From Pseudomonadota bacterium (GTDB lineage Bacteria > Pseudomonadota > Gammaproteobacteria > Burkholderiales > SG8-39), in assembly GCA_025352885.1 (NCBI GenBank), contig JANXRZ010000116.1, forward strand, positions 1 to 56,057: a DNA stretch of 56,057 nucleotides, read 5' to 3'. The position numbers and the translations under genes were made by a program. Within the stretch, counting starts at the first letter, position 1, and each line of letters opens with the position of its first letter. The notes beneath the pieces were generated by a model. It saw nothing but the letters and a program-made list of their open reading frames with translations. It was not told where the DNA came from and ran no database searches. Shown piece after piece: positions 24,111 to 33,591 of this stretch.

Positions 24111-25213
24111 CATTTCCAGGCCGGGTAGATGGCGCCGAGGATGCGCGGTCCCTTCGCCCCGGTGACCTCGGGCAGGTTCCCGGGCTTTCCCCGCACTGCC
24201 TGACACGCGAGCCAGGCGAAAGCGGTTGCTTCGACCTGGTTCGGATCCAGCCCGTGCGCCGTGCTCCGCTCGACAACAGTTGGCGAAAGACGCTGCCCGA
24301 GGCGGTCCACTAGGGTCTCGTTGTAGGCGCCCCCCCCACACACGATGAGTCGAGAAACCGGCGTCGTCGTGCCTTCCACCGCCCGGCTGATCGATTCCGC
24401 CGTCAGTTCAAGCAAAGTCGCCTGCACCGCGCGCGGATCTTCACTACCGTCGAGGACCGATTGCAGCCATGCGGCGTTGAAGAGCTCGCGCCCGCTGCTT
24501 TTTGGCGGGGCTAGCGAAAAAAAAGGCTCCGAAAGCATCTTTGCGAGCAGGCCGGGGAGTGGGGCACCGCCCGCCGCCCACGCACCGGCTTCGTCGAAGC
24601 GCTTGCCAAGGTGGCGCTGGGTCCAGATGTCCATCAGGCAGTTGCCCGGACCGGTGTCATAGCCGAGCACGGGTTGACCGGAGACGAGCACGGTGACGTT
24701 TCCAATGCCGCCGATATTCGCGATCACTCGCGCTTCGGCGGAAGCCGCAAATGCGACTGCGTGAAAGGCCGGCACAAGCGGGGCGCCCTGGCCTCCGGCA
24801 GCCATGTCGCGGCTGCGGAAGTCGGCCACCACGGCAATGCCGGTCAGCTCGGCGACCAGCGCGGGATTGCCGATCTGGACGGTGAAGCCTTGATCCGGCC
24901 GATGCCGGACGGTCTGGCCATGGCACCCGATTGCACGGACGAGGCCCGGATCGATCCTTGCGCTTGCCAGAAGGTTAAGGACAGCTTGCGCATTGCTTTG
25001 CGCAAGGACGCGTCCGAGGCGTCCGGCCCGGTCGATCTCATCAGGACCGGGCACTGTCAGTTCCAGGAGCGAGTCGCGAAGTCCCGCGTCAAATGGCTCG
25101 TGCGTGTGCGCGAGCACCCGGAAAGTGTCGCGCGCAAAGTCGGCAAGCACCGCGTCGACGCCGTCCAGGCTCGTGCCGGACATCAAGCCGATATACAAGT
25201 CCCGGTCAGCCAC
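24110..25213 (-). CDS. anmK: Anhydro-N-acetylmuramic acid kinase
   Basis: AnmK (EC 2.7.1.170) cleaves and phosphorylates anhydroMurNAc to MurNAc-6-phosphate during peptidoglycan recycling in the cytoplasm. The family signature starts the protein: LYIGLMSGTSLDGVDAVLAD (ATP P-loop region). GCHGQTVRHRP, RDMAAGGQGAPLVPAFH (catalytic Asp), NIGGIGNVT, GYDTGPGNCLMD and VCGGGAYN follow in the normal order. Length is 367 residues. The start codon is GTG at 25213, 14 bases after the end of the M23 peptidase gene, so both peptidoglycan genes form one unit. Confidence 0.97.
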   Translation of the reverse strand: MADRDLYIGLMSGTSLDGVDAVLADFARDTFRVLAHTHEPFDAGLRDSLLELTVPGPDEIDRAGRLGRVLAQSNAQAVLNLLASARIDPGLVRAIGCHGQTVRHRPDQGFTVQIGNPALVAELTGIAVVADFRSRDMAAGGQGAPLVPAFHAVAFAASAEARVIANIGGIGNVTVLVSGQPVLGYDTGPGNCLMDIWTQRHLGKRFDEAGAWAAGGAPLPGLLAKMLSEPFFSLAPPKSSGRELFNAAWLQSVLDGSEDPRAVQATLLELTAESISRAVEGTTTPVSRLIVCGGGAYNETLVDRLGQRLSPTVVERSTAHGLDPNQVEATAFAWLACQAVRGKPGNLPEVTGAKGPRILGAIYPAWK

Positions 25214-25227
25214 GGGGCGGCGGGCCG

Positions 25228-26508
25228 CTACTGCAGCAGGGCGAGGTTCGTGCTGCCCATGAGGTCGAGCTTGGCTGCGAGCGGGAGGGCCTGCTGGCGG
25301 AAGGCGCCAATCTCAGTCTGCGCAAGGGGTACTGCGGCAGGCAGCGCAATCGCGAGCGGGTTGCGCGCCTCGCCCGCGATCCTGAATTCGAAATGCAGAT
25401 GCGGCCCGGTCGCCCAGCCCGTCTGTCCAACGAACCCGACGGTATCGCCTTGGCTGATGCGGGTGCCCCGCTGAAGATTGGGTGCGATGCGGCTGAGGTG
25501 TCCATACGCGGTGGTGTATTCGCCGTTGTGGCGGAGGATCACCATATTGCCGTAACCACCCTGCTGGCCGGCAAACTCCACGACTGCGTCGCCCACTGCC
25601 CGAATGCGCGTGCCCGTGGGGGCTGCGTAGTCGATGCCACGATGCGCTCGCCACTGCTGCATGATCGGGTGCATGCGCATTCCGAAGCCGGATGTGACGC
25701 GCGAAAATTCAAGCGGAGAGCGAAGGAAGGCTTTGCGCAGGTTCTTGCCCTCGGGCGTGAAGTAGCCGCCCTTGCCGCCATCGGCATTCGCAAACCATAC
25801 AGCGCGATGGCTCTTGCCCGCATTCACGAATTCGGCCGCGAGCAGCTTTCCGGGACGTACGGCCTGGCCGCTGTGGTACATCACTTCGTAGACGACGGAG
25901 AAGCGATCGCCCTTGCGCAGGTCGCGATGGAAGTCGATGTCCGCGCCGAAGACTTCCGCGAGTTGGATGGCAACGGAATCGGGAAGGCCCGCGCCATCCG
26001 CCGCCGCGAACAACGAGCTGCGAATCGTCCCGGACCTGAGCACGGTCTGCGGGGAGAAAGCCAGCCGTGATTCGGACACTTTGAAGCTTGCGCCCTCGCG
26101 ATTGAGCGAAGCGAGCGTCTCGCGGCCGGACGTGTAGGTCAGGACGAGCAGCGTACCGTCTACGCCCACTTCGGCACGGACCGAGGTTCCCGCCCGCAGG
26201 CCATTCATGAAAGCGGCCTGGGTGCGCAGCAGCTTGTTCGTGTCGTCGCTGTTGACGCCCAACCGCGAAAGCAGCGTCGAAACGGTGTCGCCGCGCTGGA
26301 AGCGCTCCTCGCGGATGAACGATTCGAGCGACGGCACGAGCGCTTCGCCGAAATCGATCGAGAGCGGCTCGGGCGTTGCAGTTCGCGAAAGCAACAGCTG
26401 CGATTCCGGTGCCGTGCCAAACGCTGCAATGGCCCCGAACAGGGGAAGCGCGATGAGGGTACAGATGCGTGCAAGCCGGAAACGCGGGCTTAGAAATCGA
26501 TTGGGCAA
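25228..26508 (-). CDS. M23 family peptidoglycan endopeptidase (MepM-like)
   Basis: Zinc metallopeptidase of 426 residues that cuts peptide cross-links in the sacculus. An N-terminal hydrophobic segment (residues about 13-32) is a signal peptide or anchor. The middle part (about 65-150) resembles the OapA/LysM-like module (FQRGDTVSTLLSRLGVNSDD). The peptidase domain near residues 285-385 has the zinc ligands in HRGIDYAAP and the catalytic HLHFEF, plus GFGMRMHP and VGFVGQTGWATGPHLH. The start appears to be TTG at 26508 without a clear ribosome site, so a nearby alternative is possible. It is divergent from tyrS and followed by anmK, a usual betaproteobacterial arrangement. Confidence 0.93.
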   Translation of the reverse strand: MPNRFLSPRFRLARICTLIALPLFGAIAAFGTAPESQLLLSRTATPEPLSIDFGEALVPSLESFIREERFQRGDTVSTLLSRLGVNSDDTNKLLRTQAAFMNGLRAGTSVRAEVGVDGTLLVLTYTSGRETLASLNREGASFKVSESRLAFSPQTVLRSGTIRSSLFAAADGAGLPDSVAIQLAEVFGADIDFHRDLRKGDRFSVVYEVMYHSGQAVRPGKLLAAEFVNAGKSHRAVWFANADGGKGGYFTPEGKNLRKAFLRSPLEFSRVTSGFGMRMHPIMQQWRAHRGIDYAAPTGTRIRAVGDAVVEFAGQQGGYGNMVILRHNGEYTTAYGHLSRIAPNLQRGTRISQGDTVGFVGQTGWATGPHLHFEFRIAGEARNPLAIALPAAVPLAQTEIGAFRQQALPLAAKLDLMGSTNLALLQ

Positions 26509-26651
26509 CGAGGGTCGATCCAGCTAAAATCGTTTTTTTAATCAGGCGCCTGCCGCGCCCACCCGGATTGTTCTTTTAAATCGGGGGCGAGTGTAGCAGA
26601 CTTCGCCGGACCAAAAAATCACTCCCGGAACCGTTCGGCTCCTCAAAACAC

Positions 26652-27851
26652 ATGGTCACACCTTCCCAAGCGCTCGAGGTCATCCGCCGAGGCTGCGACG
26701 AGCTCCTGGTCGAAGAAGAACTTGTCAGGAAATTGCAAACCGGGCGGAAACTCCGCATCAAGCTCGGCATGGACCCAACCGCGCCGGACCTGCACCTGGG
26801 CCACACGGTCGTCATCAACAAGCTTCGCCATTTCCAGGACCTCGGGCATCACGTCCAGTTCCTGATCGGCGACTTCACCGGGATGATTGGCGACCCCACT
26901 GGCAAGAACCAGACGAGGCCCCCCCTCACGCGGGACCAGATCCTCGAGAACGCCCAGACCTATCGGAAGCAGGTTTTCAAGATCCTCGATCCCGAGAAGA
27001 CCGAGATCATGTTCAATTCCACCTGGTCGGACGAGCTCGGTGCCGAGGGCATTATCCGCCTGTGCGCGCGGTACACCGTGGCGCGCATCCTCGAGCGCGA
27101 TGACTTCGCAAAGCGGTACAAGGGCGGCCAGCCCATCGCGATGCATGAGCTTCTGTACCCACTCATGCAGGGCTACGACTCCGTCGCGATGAAGAGCGAT
27201 GTGGAGCTCGGCGGGACGGACCAGAAATTCAACCTTCTCGTGGGCCGCGAGCTCCAGAAGGATTGGGGTCAGGAGCCCCAGTGCATCCTCACCATGCCGC
27301 TGCTCGAAGGGCTCGACGGTGTGCAGAAAATGTCGAAGTCCCTGGGCAACTACGTGGGCATCGACGAGCCGCCGAACGAGATGTTCGGCAAGCTGATGTC
27401 CGTGTCCGACGAACTCATGTGGCGCTACTTCGAGCTGCTTTCGTTCCGGTCGATGGACGAGATCCGCGGCTGGAAGGAAGAAGTGGCCGGCGGCCGCAAT
27501 CCGCGCGACATCAAGGTGGCGCTTGGACAGGAGATCGTCGAGAGGTTCCACGGCAAGGCCTCTGCCGGGCAGGCACTCGCCGACTTCGAGGCGCGTTTTC
27601 GTCATGGCGAAATGCCGGAAGACATGCCGGAGGTCGCGCTGCAAGTGCCCGAGAACGGCCTGCCCGTCGTCCAGATGCTGAAGCAGGCCGGGCTTACGGC
27701 AAGCACCAACGAGGCCACTCGCATGATCGAACAAGGCGGGGTGCGGCTGAACGGCGAGCGCCTGACCGATCGCCTGCTCAAGCTGAACGGCGGCGAGACG
27801 CTCGTCGCGCAGGTCGGCAAGCGCAAGTTCGCGCGCATCACCCTGACCTGA
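26652..27851 (+). CDS. tyrS: Tyrosyl-tRNA synthetase
   Basis: Class I aminoacyl-tRNA synthetase that charges tRNA-Tyr (EC 6.1.1.1). The HIGH motif is HLGHT, within [16 protein letters not shown], and the KMSKS motif is intact at QKMSKSLGN. The C-terminal S4 RNA-binding domain is recognisable in [20 protein letters not shown]. Length (399 residues) and the spacing of motifs match the TyrZ-type enzymes of betaproteobacteria. It is divergent from the M23 gene; the 143-base gap holds no obvious T-box. Confidence 0.97.
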   Translation: MVTPSQALEVIRRGCDELLVEEELVRKLQTGRKLRIKLGMDPTAPDLHLGHTVVINKLRHFQDLGHHVQFLIGDFTGMIGDPTGKNQTRPPLTRDQILENAQTYRKQVFKILDPEKTEIMFNSTWSDELGAEGIIRLCARYTVARILERDDFAKRYKGGQPIAMHELLYPLMQGYDSVAMKSDVELGGTDQKFNLLVGRELQKDWGQEPQCILTMPLLEGLDGVQKMSKSLGNYVGIDEPPNEMFGKLMSVSDELMWRYFELLSFRSMDEIRGWKEEVAGGRNPRDIKVALGQEIVERFHGKASAGQALADFEARFRHGEMPEDMPEVALQVPENGLPVVQMLKQAGLTASTNEATRMIEQGGVRLNGERLTDRLLKLNGGETLVAQVGKRKFARITLT

Positions 27852-27866
27852 CTTGGAGGCCGCGCC

Positions 27867-28670
27867 TTGAGCAGCCTGCCGGAATACGAGGTCTACGCAC
27901 TCAAGTACGCGCACCACGAGCGCAGCTCACGCGACAACTTCCTAGGTGGCGATCCGCACGATGCGCCGATGCCGCTCGATTATTTCGTCTGGCTGATCCG
28001 CGGGAATGGGCGCGAGATCGTCGTGGACACCGGCTTTTCTGCGGCGATGGCCGCCAAGCGAAAGCGTAATCACCTGCGCTGCCCGGGCGAAGCGTTGCGC
28101 CTGTTGGGCGTCGACTGCGGGACGGTCAAGGACGTCGTGATCACGCACCTGCATTACGACCATGCGGGGAACCTCGACCTTTTCCCGAATGCGACGCTGC
28201 ATCTCCAGGACCGGGAGATGAACTACACCACTGGCCGGTACATGTGCCACGACTGCTTTCGCGGCGCCTATGAGGTCGAGGATGTGGTCTCGATGGTGCG
28301 GCGCGTTTACGCCGGCCAGGTCAAGTTCCACGATGGGGACCGCGACGTTGCGCCCGGCGTTTCAGTCCACCTGATCGGCGGGCACACCATGGGGATCCAG
28401 TCGGTCAGGGTCATGACCCGGCATGGGTGGCTGGTGCTGGCGAGCGACGCGTCCCATTTCTACGCGAACATGAACGAAACCCGTCCATTTCCGATCATCT
28501 GGTCGGTCGCCGACATGGTCGAAGGCTACGCAAAGCTGCGGTCCCTTGCCGCCTCGCCGGAGCAGGTCATCCCCGGCCACGATCCGCTGGTCATGCAGCG
28601 CTATCCGGCGCCTTCGCCCGGGCTGGAAGGGATTGTCGCTCGCCTGGATGTAATGCCAAAACAGGCATAG
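27867..28670 (+). CDS. MBL-fold lactonase-like hydrolase (AHL lactonase family)
   Basis: Metallo-beta-lactamase fold protein of 267 residues in the N-acyl-homoserine-lactonase group. The dinuclear metal motif is HLHYDHAG, followed by GGHT and the Asp in VLASDASHFY, and the last His in PGHDP. TTG at 27867 is the start, with TTGGAGG upstream. AHL lactonases open the lactone ring of quorum-sensing signals, but this family also contains lactonases for other substrates and the true target cannot be read here. It lies 15 bases after tyrS and may be cotranscribed with it. Confidence 0.86.
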   Translation: MSSLPEYEVYALKYAHHERSSRDNFLGGDPHDAPMPLDYFVWLIRGNGREIVVDTGFSAAMAAKRKRNHLRCPGEALRLLGVDCGTVKDVVITHLHYDHAGNLDLFPNATLHLQDREMNYTTGRYMCHDCFRGAYEVEDVVSMVRRVYAGQVKFHDGDRDVAPGVSVHLIGGHTMGIQSVRVMTRHGWLVLASDASHFYANMNETRPFPIIWSVADMVEGYAKLRSLAASPEQVIPGHDPLVMQRYPAPSPGLEGIVARLDVMPKQA

Positions 28671-28706
28671 ACAAGTGACCTAGATCCAGCAGCTACGCGG
28701 GTCTTA

Positions 28707-28729
28707 AGGAATGTAAGTTCAACATTCCT
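28707..28729. promoter_or_regulatory. Palindrome upstream of the TRAP receptor gene
   Basis: AGGAATGT-N7-ACATTCCT is a perfect 8-bp dyad in the 230-base gap between the lactonase gene and the TRAP receptor, about 170 bases upstream of the latter. It has operator form. No local regulator gene is present and the binding protein is unknown. The rest of the gap shows nothing clear. Confidence 0.4.
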
Positions 28730-28900
28730 AGCACTAAAGCGCATTCGAGCCGCTTCCTCCGGCCGCACCATTGCACGAGATGGCTGTTTCGCAGGTTATC
28801 GTGCAGAATAATCCCGGATTCCGGCAGGGTGCGTCGCGGAGGCGGCGGGCCAAGACCAATTCAAGCCGGGACGAGATGCCAACCAATTGAGGAGATCCCA

Positions 28901-30022
28901 GTGAAACGTCGTTCCTTTCTGAAGAAAGCCGGTGTCGGTCTGGCCGCGGGTGCAGCAGTTGCGGCCCCAGCAGTCGTAAAAGCGCAGACGGCCGGGCTGC
29001 CGAGCGTCACCTGGCGCATGCCGACCAGCTGGCCCAAAAGTCTTGATACGCTGTTTGGAGGCGCCGAGCTTGTGGCGCGCCGTGTCGGCGAGATCACCGA
29101 CGGAAAATTCCAGATCCGGGCGTTCGCGGCCGGCGAAATCGTGCCGGCGCTGCAAGTGCTCGATGCGGTCCAGGCGGGCACCTGCGAAATCGGGCATACC
29201 GCGCCTTACTACTATTTCGGCAAGGATCCTGCTTTTGCCTTCGGCACAGCGCTCAGCTTCGGCATGAACACGCGCCAGCAGACGGCGTGGTGGCACTTCG
29301 GCGGTGGATCCGAGGCGATGGCGCCCCTTTACAAGGACTACGGCGTCGTGGCGCTCCTGGCCGGCAACACCGCATGCCAGATGGGCGGCTGGTACAGGAA
29401 GGAAATCAAGACGCTGGCCGATCTCAAAGGCTTGAAGATGCGCATCGGCGGCATGGCCGGACTGACCATGGCGAAGCTCGGGGTTGTGCCGCAGCAGCTC
29501 GGCGCACCGGACATCTACCCTGCGCTTGAAAAAGGCACCATCGATGCCGCTGAATGGGTCGGCCCGTACGACGATGAGAAGCTAGGCTTCAACAAGGTCG
29601 CAAAGTTCTACCACTATCCCGGGTTCTGGGAAGGCGGTCCGATGCTGCACGTGTTGGTCAACGAGAAAAAGTGGGCCGAGCTGCCGAAGGCCTACCAGAG
29701 CGCGTTGCACGCCGCTTGTGGCGAGGCCAATGCCTGGATGCCGGCGAAATACGATGCGCAGAATCCCCCGGCCTTGCGTCGGCTCGTGGCGAGCGGCACA
29801 CAGCTCAAGCCGTTCCCGCGCGCCGTACTTGAGGCGGCCGAAAAGGCGTCCTACGAGGTGTATGCGGAAATGGAAGCCAAGAGCCCGCACTTCAAGCGCA
29901 TCTACCCGGAGTGGAAGAAATTCCGCGACGAGCAGTTCCTCTGGTTCCGCGTGGCTGAGAACACCTACGACAACTACATCTTCAATTCAAAGGTCGGCCA
30001 GCCGGCCGCAGCGAAGAAATAG
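28901..30022 (+). CDS. TRAP transporter substrate-binding protein (DctP family)
   Basis: Periplasmic receptor of 373 residues for a TRAP transporter. The N-terminus MKRRSFLKKAGVGLAAGAAV is a twin-arginine (Tat) signal ending near VKAQ, so the receptor may be exported folded. The mature part has the DctP pattern: TWRMPTSWPKSLDTLFGGAE, VLDAVQAGTCEIGHTAPYYY, MRIGGMAGLTMAKLGVVPQQ, TIDAAEWVGPYDD, resembling receptors for 2-oxo acids. The GTG start at 28901 has GAGGAG upstream. The two membrane subunits are encoded convergently at 30085-32273, with a terminator between, so receptor and channel are on different transcripts, which is unusual. Ligand is inferred only by family. Confidence 0.92.
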   Translation: MKRRSFLKKAGVGLAAGAAVAAPAVVKAQTAGLPSVTWRMPTSWPKSLDTLFGGAELVARRVGEITDGKFQIRAFAAGEIVPALQVLDAVQAGTCEIGHTAPYYYFGKDPAFAFGTALSFGMNTRQQTAWWHFGGGSEAMAPLYKDYGVVALLAGNTACQMGGWYRKEIKTLADLKGLKMRIGGMAGLTMAKLGVVPQQLGAPDIYPALEKGTIDAAEWVGPYDDEKLGFNKVAKFYHYPGFWEGGPMLHVLVNEKKWAELPKAYQSALHAACGEANAWMPAKYDAQNPPALRRLVASGTQLKPFPRAVLEAAEKASYEVYAEMEAKSPHFKRIYPEWKKFRDEQFLWFRVAENTYDNYIFNSKVGQPAAAKK

Positions 30023-30033
30023 TCTCGCGCGCA

Positions 30034-30065
30034 TAAAAAAACCCCGCCTCGGCGGGGGTTTTTTT
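30034..30065. terminator. Bidirectional terminator between TRAP genes
   Basis: Stem ACCCCGCC / GGCGGGGG with a two-base loop is flanked by seven A residues on the left and seven T residues on the right. It can end both the receptor transcript and the convergent dctM transcript. Confidence 0.92.
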
Positions 30066-30084
30066 CGCCTGTGCGGCGCGAGGC

Positions 30085-31737
30085 CTACTTCTTGTCCGGC
30101 GTGCTGAAGTCGGGCGCCGCAGGCTCTTCCCCGCCTTCGCCTTTCCTCTCGAACTCCGAGGCCGGCAGTTCGATCTTTATCTTGTTCGGGTCTACGTTGT
30201 TGCCCTTGTCGAGGAAGGAGGTGACCAGCCCCGGCCAGAAGATCACGATTGCGACCATGATCACCTGCAGCACGACCCAGGGAATCGCGCCCCAGTAGAT
30301 GGCCGAACTCTTGATCTCCTTGGGCGCGATGCTGCGCAGGTAGAACAAGGCGAACCCGAACGGCGGGTGCATGAAGGAAGTCTGCATGTTGACGCAGAGC
30401 AGCACTCCGAACCAGATCAGGTCGATGCCGAGCTTCGCCGCGACGGGCGCGAGAAGCGGCACGATGATGAACGCGATCTCGAAGAAGTCGAGGAAGAAGG
30501 CCAGGAAGAACACGAACACGTTGACGAAGATCAGGAAGCCGACCTTGCCGCCGGGCAGGCCCGAGAGCAGGTGCTCGATCCAAAGGTCGCCGTCGACCCC
30601 GCGGAATACGAGCGTGAAGATGGTCGAGCCGATCAGGATGAAGATGACCATCGCGGTGATGCGCATCGTCGAGCGGGAGGCTTCCGCAATCAGCCCTCGC
30701 AAGTCCTTGATGAACACTGCTTCGAGCATCACGATGACCAGGCCCGTGTAGAACACCAGGAAGAGCGGCGTCTCGGCCACCTTCATTATTGAAGTGGTCG
30801 CGGCAATGACACCCTCCGGCACGCCCGGGGTCTGGAGCATAAAGAGCAGCGCGAGCAGGGCAATGGCAGCCGATGCGACCCAGGAAGCGATCTTGCCGCG
30901 CCTCGAGAATTCCGGGCGGTGCAGCACTGCGAGCACGATCGCGCCGACCGTCCCCATGGCGCCGCCTTCCGTGGGCGTCGCAAGTCCGAGGAAGATGGTG
31001 CCAAGCACGAGGAAAATGAGCACCAGCGAAGGCACGATTCCCCAGAGGCACTTCTTCACCAGCGGCCACCCCGAAAGCGTGCGCGATTCCCGCGGAATGC
31101 CCGGGACCCATTGCGGCTTCACGAAGCTGACGATCAGCACGTAAAGGCTGAAGAGCAGCACCTGCACCAGGCTCGGGCCCCAGGCGCCGGCGTACATGTC
31201 GCCGACCGAGCGGCCGAGCACATCGGCCAGGACGATCAGCACGAGCGAAGGGGGAATGAGCTGGGTGATCGTTCCCGATGCGGCGATTACGCCCGTGGCG
31301 AAGCGCTGGTCGTAGCCGTAACGCATCATCACCGGCAGCGAAATCAGGCCCATCGCAATCACCGATGCTGCGACCGTGCCGGTAATTGCACCGAGGATGG
31401 CGCCTACCACTATGACCGCGTAGCCCAGTCCGCCGCGCACCGGCCCGAACAGTTGACCCAGCCCGTCGAGCAGGTCTTCGGCGAGGCCGCACCGCTCGAG
31501 GATGGCGCCCATGAGCGTGAAGAACGGGATTGCTAGCAGCGTGTCGTTCGCCAGGATGCCGTAGACCCGCTCAGGGAGGGCCTGCAACAGGCTGAAATCG
31601 AAAAAACCGAAGTTGATCGCGAAGAAACCGAAAAAGAGACCCACGGCGGCCAGGGAGAAAGACACCGGATAGCCAACCAGCATGAACACCACGAGGCCCC
31701 CGAACATGAGGGGCGCCATCAGTTCGCGGGAGATCAT
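30085..31737 (-). CDS. dctM: TRAP transporter large permease (DctM family)
   Basis: Membrane subunit that carries the substrate path of a TRAP secondary transporter, powered by a sodium or proton gradient. 550 residues with about 12-14 hydrophobic helices, for example LMFGGLVVFMLVGYPVSFSL at the start, AIPFFTLMGAILERCGLAED, and RYGYDQRFATGVIAASGTIT. The central and C-terminal part is larger than classical DctM (about 425 residues), as in the longer TAXI-unrelated DctM group. The C-terminal tail is hydrophilic and charged (EFERKGEGGEEPAA). The start overlaps the end of dctQ by ATGA. Confidence 0.95.
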   Translation of the reverse strand: MISRELMAPLMFGGLVVFMLVGYPVSFSLAAVGLFFGFFAINFGFFDFSLLQALPERVYGILANDTLLAIPFFTLMGAILERCGLAEDLLDGLGQLFGPVRGGLGYAVIVVGAILGAITGTVAASVIAMGLISLPVMMRYGYDQRFATGVIAASGTITQLIPPSLVLIVLADVLGRSVGDMYAGAWGPSLVQVLLFSLYVLIVSFVKPQWVPGIPRESRTLSGWPLVKKCLWGIVPSLVLIFLVLGTIFLGLATPTEGGAMGTVGAIVLAVLHRPEFSRRGKIASWVASAAIALLALLFMLQTPGVPEGVIAATTSIMKVAETPLFLVFYTGLVIVMLEAVFIKDLRGLIAEASRSTMRITAMVIFILIGSTIFTLVFRGVDGDLWIEHLLSGLPGGKVGFLIFVNVFVFFLAFFLDFFEIAFIIVPLLAPVAAKLGIDLIWFGVLLCVNMQTSFMHPPFGFALFYLRSIAPKEIKSSAIYWGAIPWVVLQVIMVAIVIFWPGLVTSFLDKGNNVDPNKIKIELPASEFERKGEGGEEPAAPDFSTPDKK

Positions 31738-32273
31738 TGGAGGGGCCTTTCGTAGTGCAGTTTGGCTTCCATGTGTCCCGTCAGCATCGCGATGCGCTTG
31801 ATGAGCTCAGAGATGCCCTGCAGGCTGAGGAGGGCAAACCCGAGGGGAATGAAAATCTTGACCGGCCAGCGGATGAGGCCGCCGGCGTTCGTGGACACCT
31901 CGTTCTCGGCCCATGAATTGTGGAAGATCGGCCAGGACAGGTACGCCATGATCAGCGTGGCCGGCAGCAGGAACAGGACCGCGCCGAAAATGTCGACGCC
32001 GATCTGCCGGCGCGTGGAAAGGTTGCTGAATATGATGTCGACCCGGACGTGCTCGTTCCTCTTCAGCGTATACGAGGTGCCCAGCATTACCATCGCCGCA
32101 AACATGTACCACTGGATTTCGAGCCAGGCGTTGGAGCTGAGGCTGAAGGCGTAGCGCGAAAAGGCATTCCCCGCGCTGATCAGGCAGGACAGGAGCACGA
32201 GCCAGTTAGCGACATAGCTCAGGCGCTCGTTCATCGCATCGATCAGGCGGGAAAGGGCAAGCAAAGCCTTCAT
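31734..32273 (-). CDS. dctQ: TRAP transporter small permease (DctQ family)
   Basis: Small membrane subunit of the TRAP transporter, 179 residues, four helices. WLVLLSCLISAGNAFSRYAF, the block WLEIQWYMFAAMVMLGTSYT, KRNEHVRVDI, and the C-terminal FIPLGFALLSLQGISELIKR follow the DctQ pattern. The start at 32273 (MKALLALSRLIDAMNERLSY) has GGAG seven bases upstream; the long upstream frame to 32762 runs antisense to the lyase gene and is not coding. It is coupled to dctM by overlap. Confidence 0.93.
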   Translation of the reverse strand: MKALLALSRLIDAMNERLSYVANWLVLLSCLISAGNAFSRYAFSLSSNAWLEIQWYMFAAMVMLGTSYTLKRNEHVRVDIIFSNLSTRRQIGVDIFGAVLFLLPATLIMAYLSWPIFHNSWAENEVSTNAGGLIRWPVKIFIPLGFALLSLQGISELIKRIAMLTGHMEAKLHYERPLQ

Positions 32274-32432
32274 CCGGTCTCCTCCGAAGAATCGGGCGGC
32301 AGGCTCGCTGGTGGCCTGCTCAATCTTCTCTCGCGGGCGGTGCTGGCAGCCCGGGCCGATTCTGTACGATTGGCATGGATCGGGCAATGAGCATCCATCT
32401 GAGATACTGACGAAACTTTGACTGCCCTGAAA

Positions 32433-33587
32433 ATGAGCACTTTCGACTTCGACGCGCCGGCCGACCGCAGCGGCACCCACAGCGTCCGCTGGGAAAAATA
32501 CGCCGGGCGCGACGTGATTCCCCTGTGGGTTGCGGATACCGATTTCCATGCGCCGCCCGCGGTTGTCGATGCGCTCAAGCGGCGCCTCGACCAAGGGGTC
32601 TTCGGCTACACGCTGGCCCCGCCGGAACTGCGCAGGCTGATCGTCGAGCGCATGGCGCGGCTTTACCATTGGGCGATCGAGCCGGACTGGGTCGTATTCC
32701 TGCCCGGCGTGGTTTCCGGGCTCTATATGGCCGCCAACCGGTTGTCCGATCCCGGCGATCACCTGATCTCACCTGCGCCCGTGTACTACCACCTGTTCCG
32801 CGCCGCCCAGCACGCGCCGCGCGACTGGACGGACGTGCCGATGGTTCTCGAGGGCGGCCGCTGGGTCTGGGACGAGGCGCGGCTGGCCGAATCGGCGCGC
32901 GCCCGGTCGCGCCTGCTGATGCTCTGCAATCCCCACAATCCAGGCGGCACAGTCTTTCGCCGACACGAGCTCGAGCGCATTGCCGCGTTTTCCGAAAAGC
33001 ACAACCTGACCATTGTCTCGGACGAAATTCATTGCGACCTGCTGCTCGAGGAAGGCCTCGTGCATTGCCCGATCGCGAGCCTGTCGCCCGCCGTGTCCCG
33101 CCGGACGGTCACGCTGATGGCCCCCTCCAAGACGTTCAATACCGCCGGGATTGGTCTCGCTTTCGCTATCGTCGAAGATCCTGCGCTGCGCGAAGCCTTC
33201 TCCTTCGACCTCAAGAAGTCGGTGCACGACGCTTCGTTGTTTGCCTACGAGGCTGCGGTCGCCGCCTACCGGGATGGGGATGCATGGCTCGCCGTCCAGC
33301 TCGAGTACCTCAGGGGCAACCGCGGTCTCGTCGAGGCCACCGTTGCGCGCCTTCCCGGCGTCGAGACGGTCCACCTCGAGGCGACCTACCTCTCGTGGAT
33401 CGATTGCTCTGGGCTCGGCGTGGCCGACCCGCATGCGCTTTTCCTCGAGCACGGCCTGGGCCTTTCGCCGGGCGCCGATTTCGGGGCACCGCAATTCGTG
33501 CGGCTCAACTTCGGTACGCAAAGGAAGGTACTGGCCGAGGCGATGAAGCGCTTCGAGAAAGCCGTCACCTCAACGCAAAAAACGTAA
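32433..33587 (+). CDS. PLP-dependent PatB/MalY-type C-S lyase or aminotransferase
   Basis: Fold-type I PLP enzyme of 384 residues, close to PatB/MalY cystathionine beta-lyases, which release thiols from cysteine conjugates. Conserved elements are RWEKYAGRDVIPLWVADTDF at the N-terminus, NPHNPGGTVF, SDEIHCDLLLEEG (the Asp that binds the pyridine nitrogen), and the PLP Lys in APSKTFNTAG; the Arg for the carboxylate is in FVRLNFGT. ATG 32433 (MSTFDFD) is preferred to TTG 32418. It is divergent from dctQ and convergent with the cyclotransferase gene. Confidence 0.9.
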   Translation: MSTFDFDAPADRSGTHSVRWEKYAGRDVIPLWVADTDFHAPPAVVDALKRRLDQGVFGYTLAPPELRRLIVERMARLYHWAIEPDWVVFLPGVVSGLYMAANRLSDPGDHLISPAPVYYHLFRAAQHAPRDWTDVPMVLEGGRWVWDEARLAESARARSRLLMLCNPHNPGGTVFRRHELERIAAFSEKHNLTIVSDEIHCDLLLEEGLVHCPIASLSPAVSRRTVTLMAPSKTFNTAGIGLAFAIVEDPALREAFSFDLKKSVHDASLFAYEAAVAAYRDGDAWLAVQLEYLRGNRGLVEATVARLPGVETVHLEATYLSWIDCSGLGVADPHALFLEHGLGLSPGADFGAPQFVRLNFGTQRKVLAEAMKRFEKAVTSTQKT

Positions 33588-33591
33588 CGTT

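Noticed and set aside
26509-26651. T-box or other leader element before tyrS
   Set aside because: Only 143 bases, no T-box sequence or specifier-like hairpin, and T-boxes are not expected in betaproteobacteria.
26643-27917. 424-codon frame antisense to tyrS
   Set aside because: The sense frame is an intact TyrS with HIGH and KMSKS motifs; the antisense product shows no family features.
29987-31492. 501-codon frame overlapping dctM on the same strand
   Set aside because: Arg/Ala-rich shadow translation; dctM is clearly the real gene.
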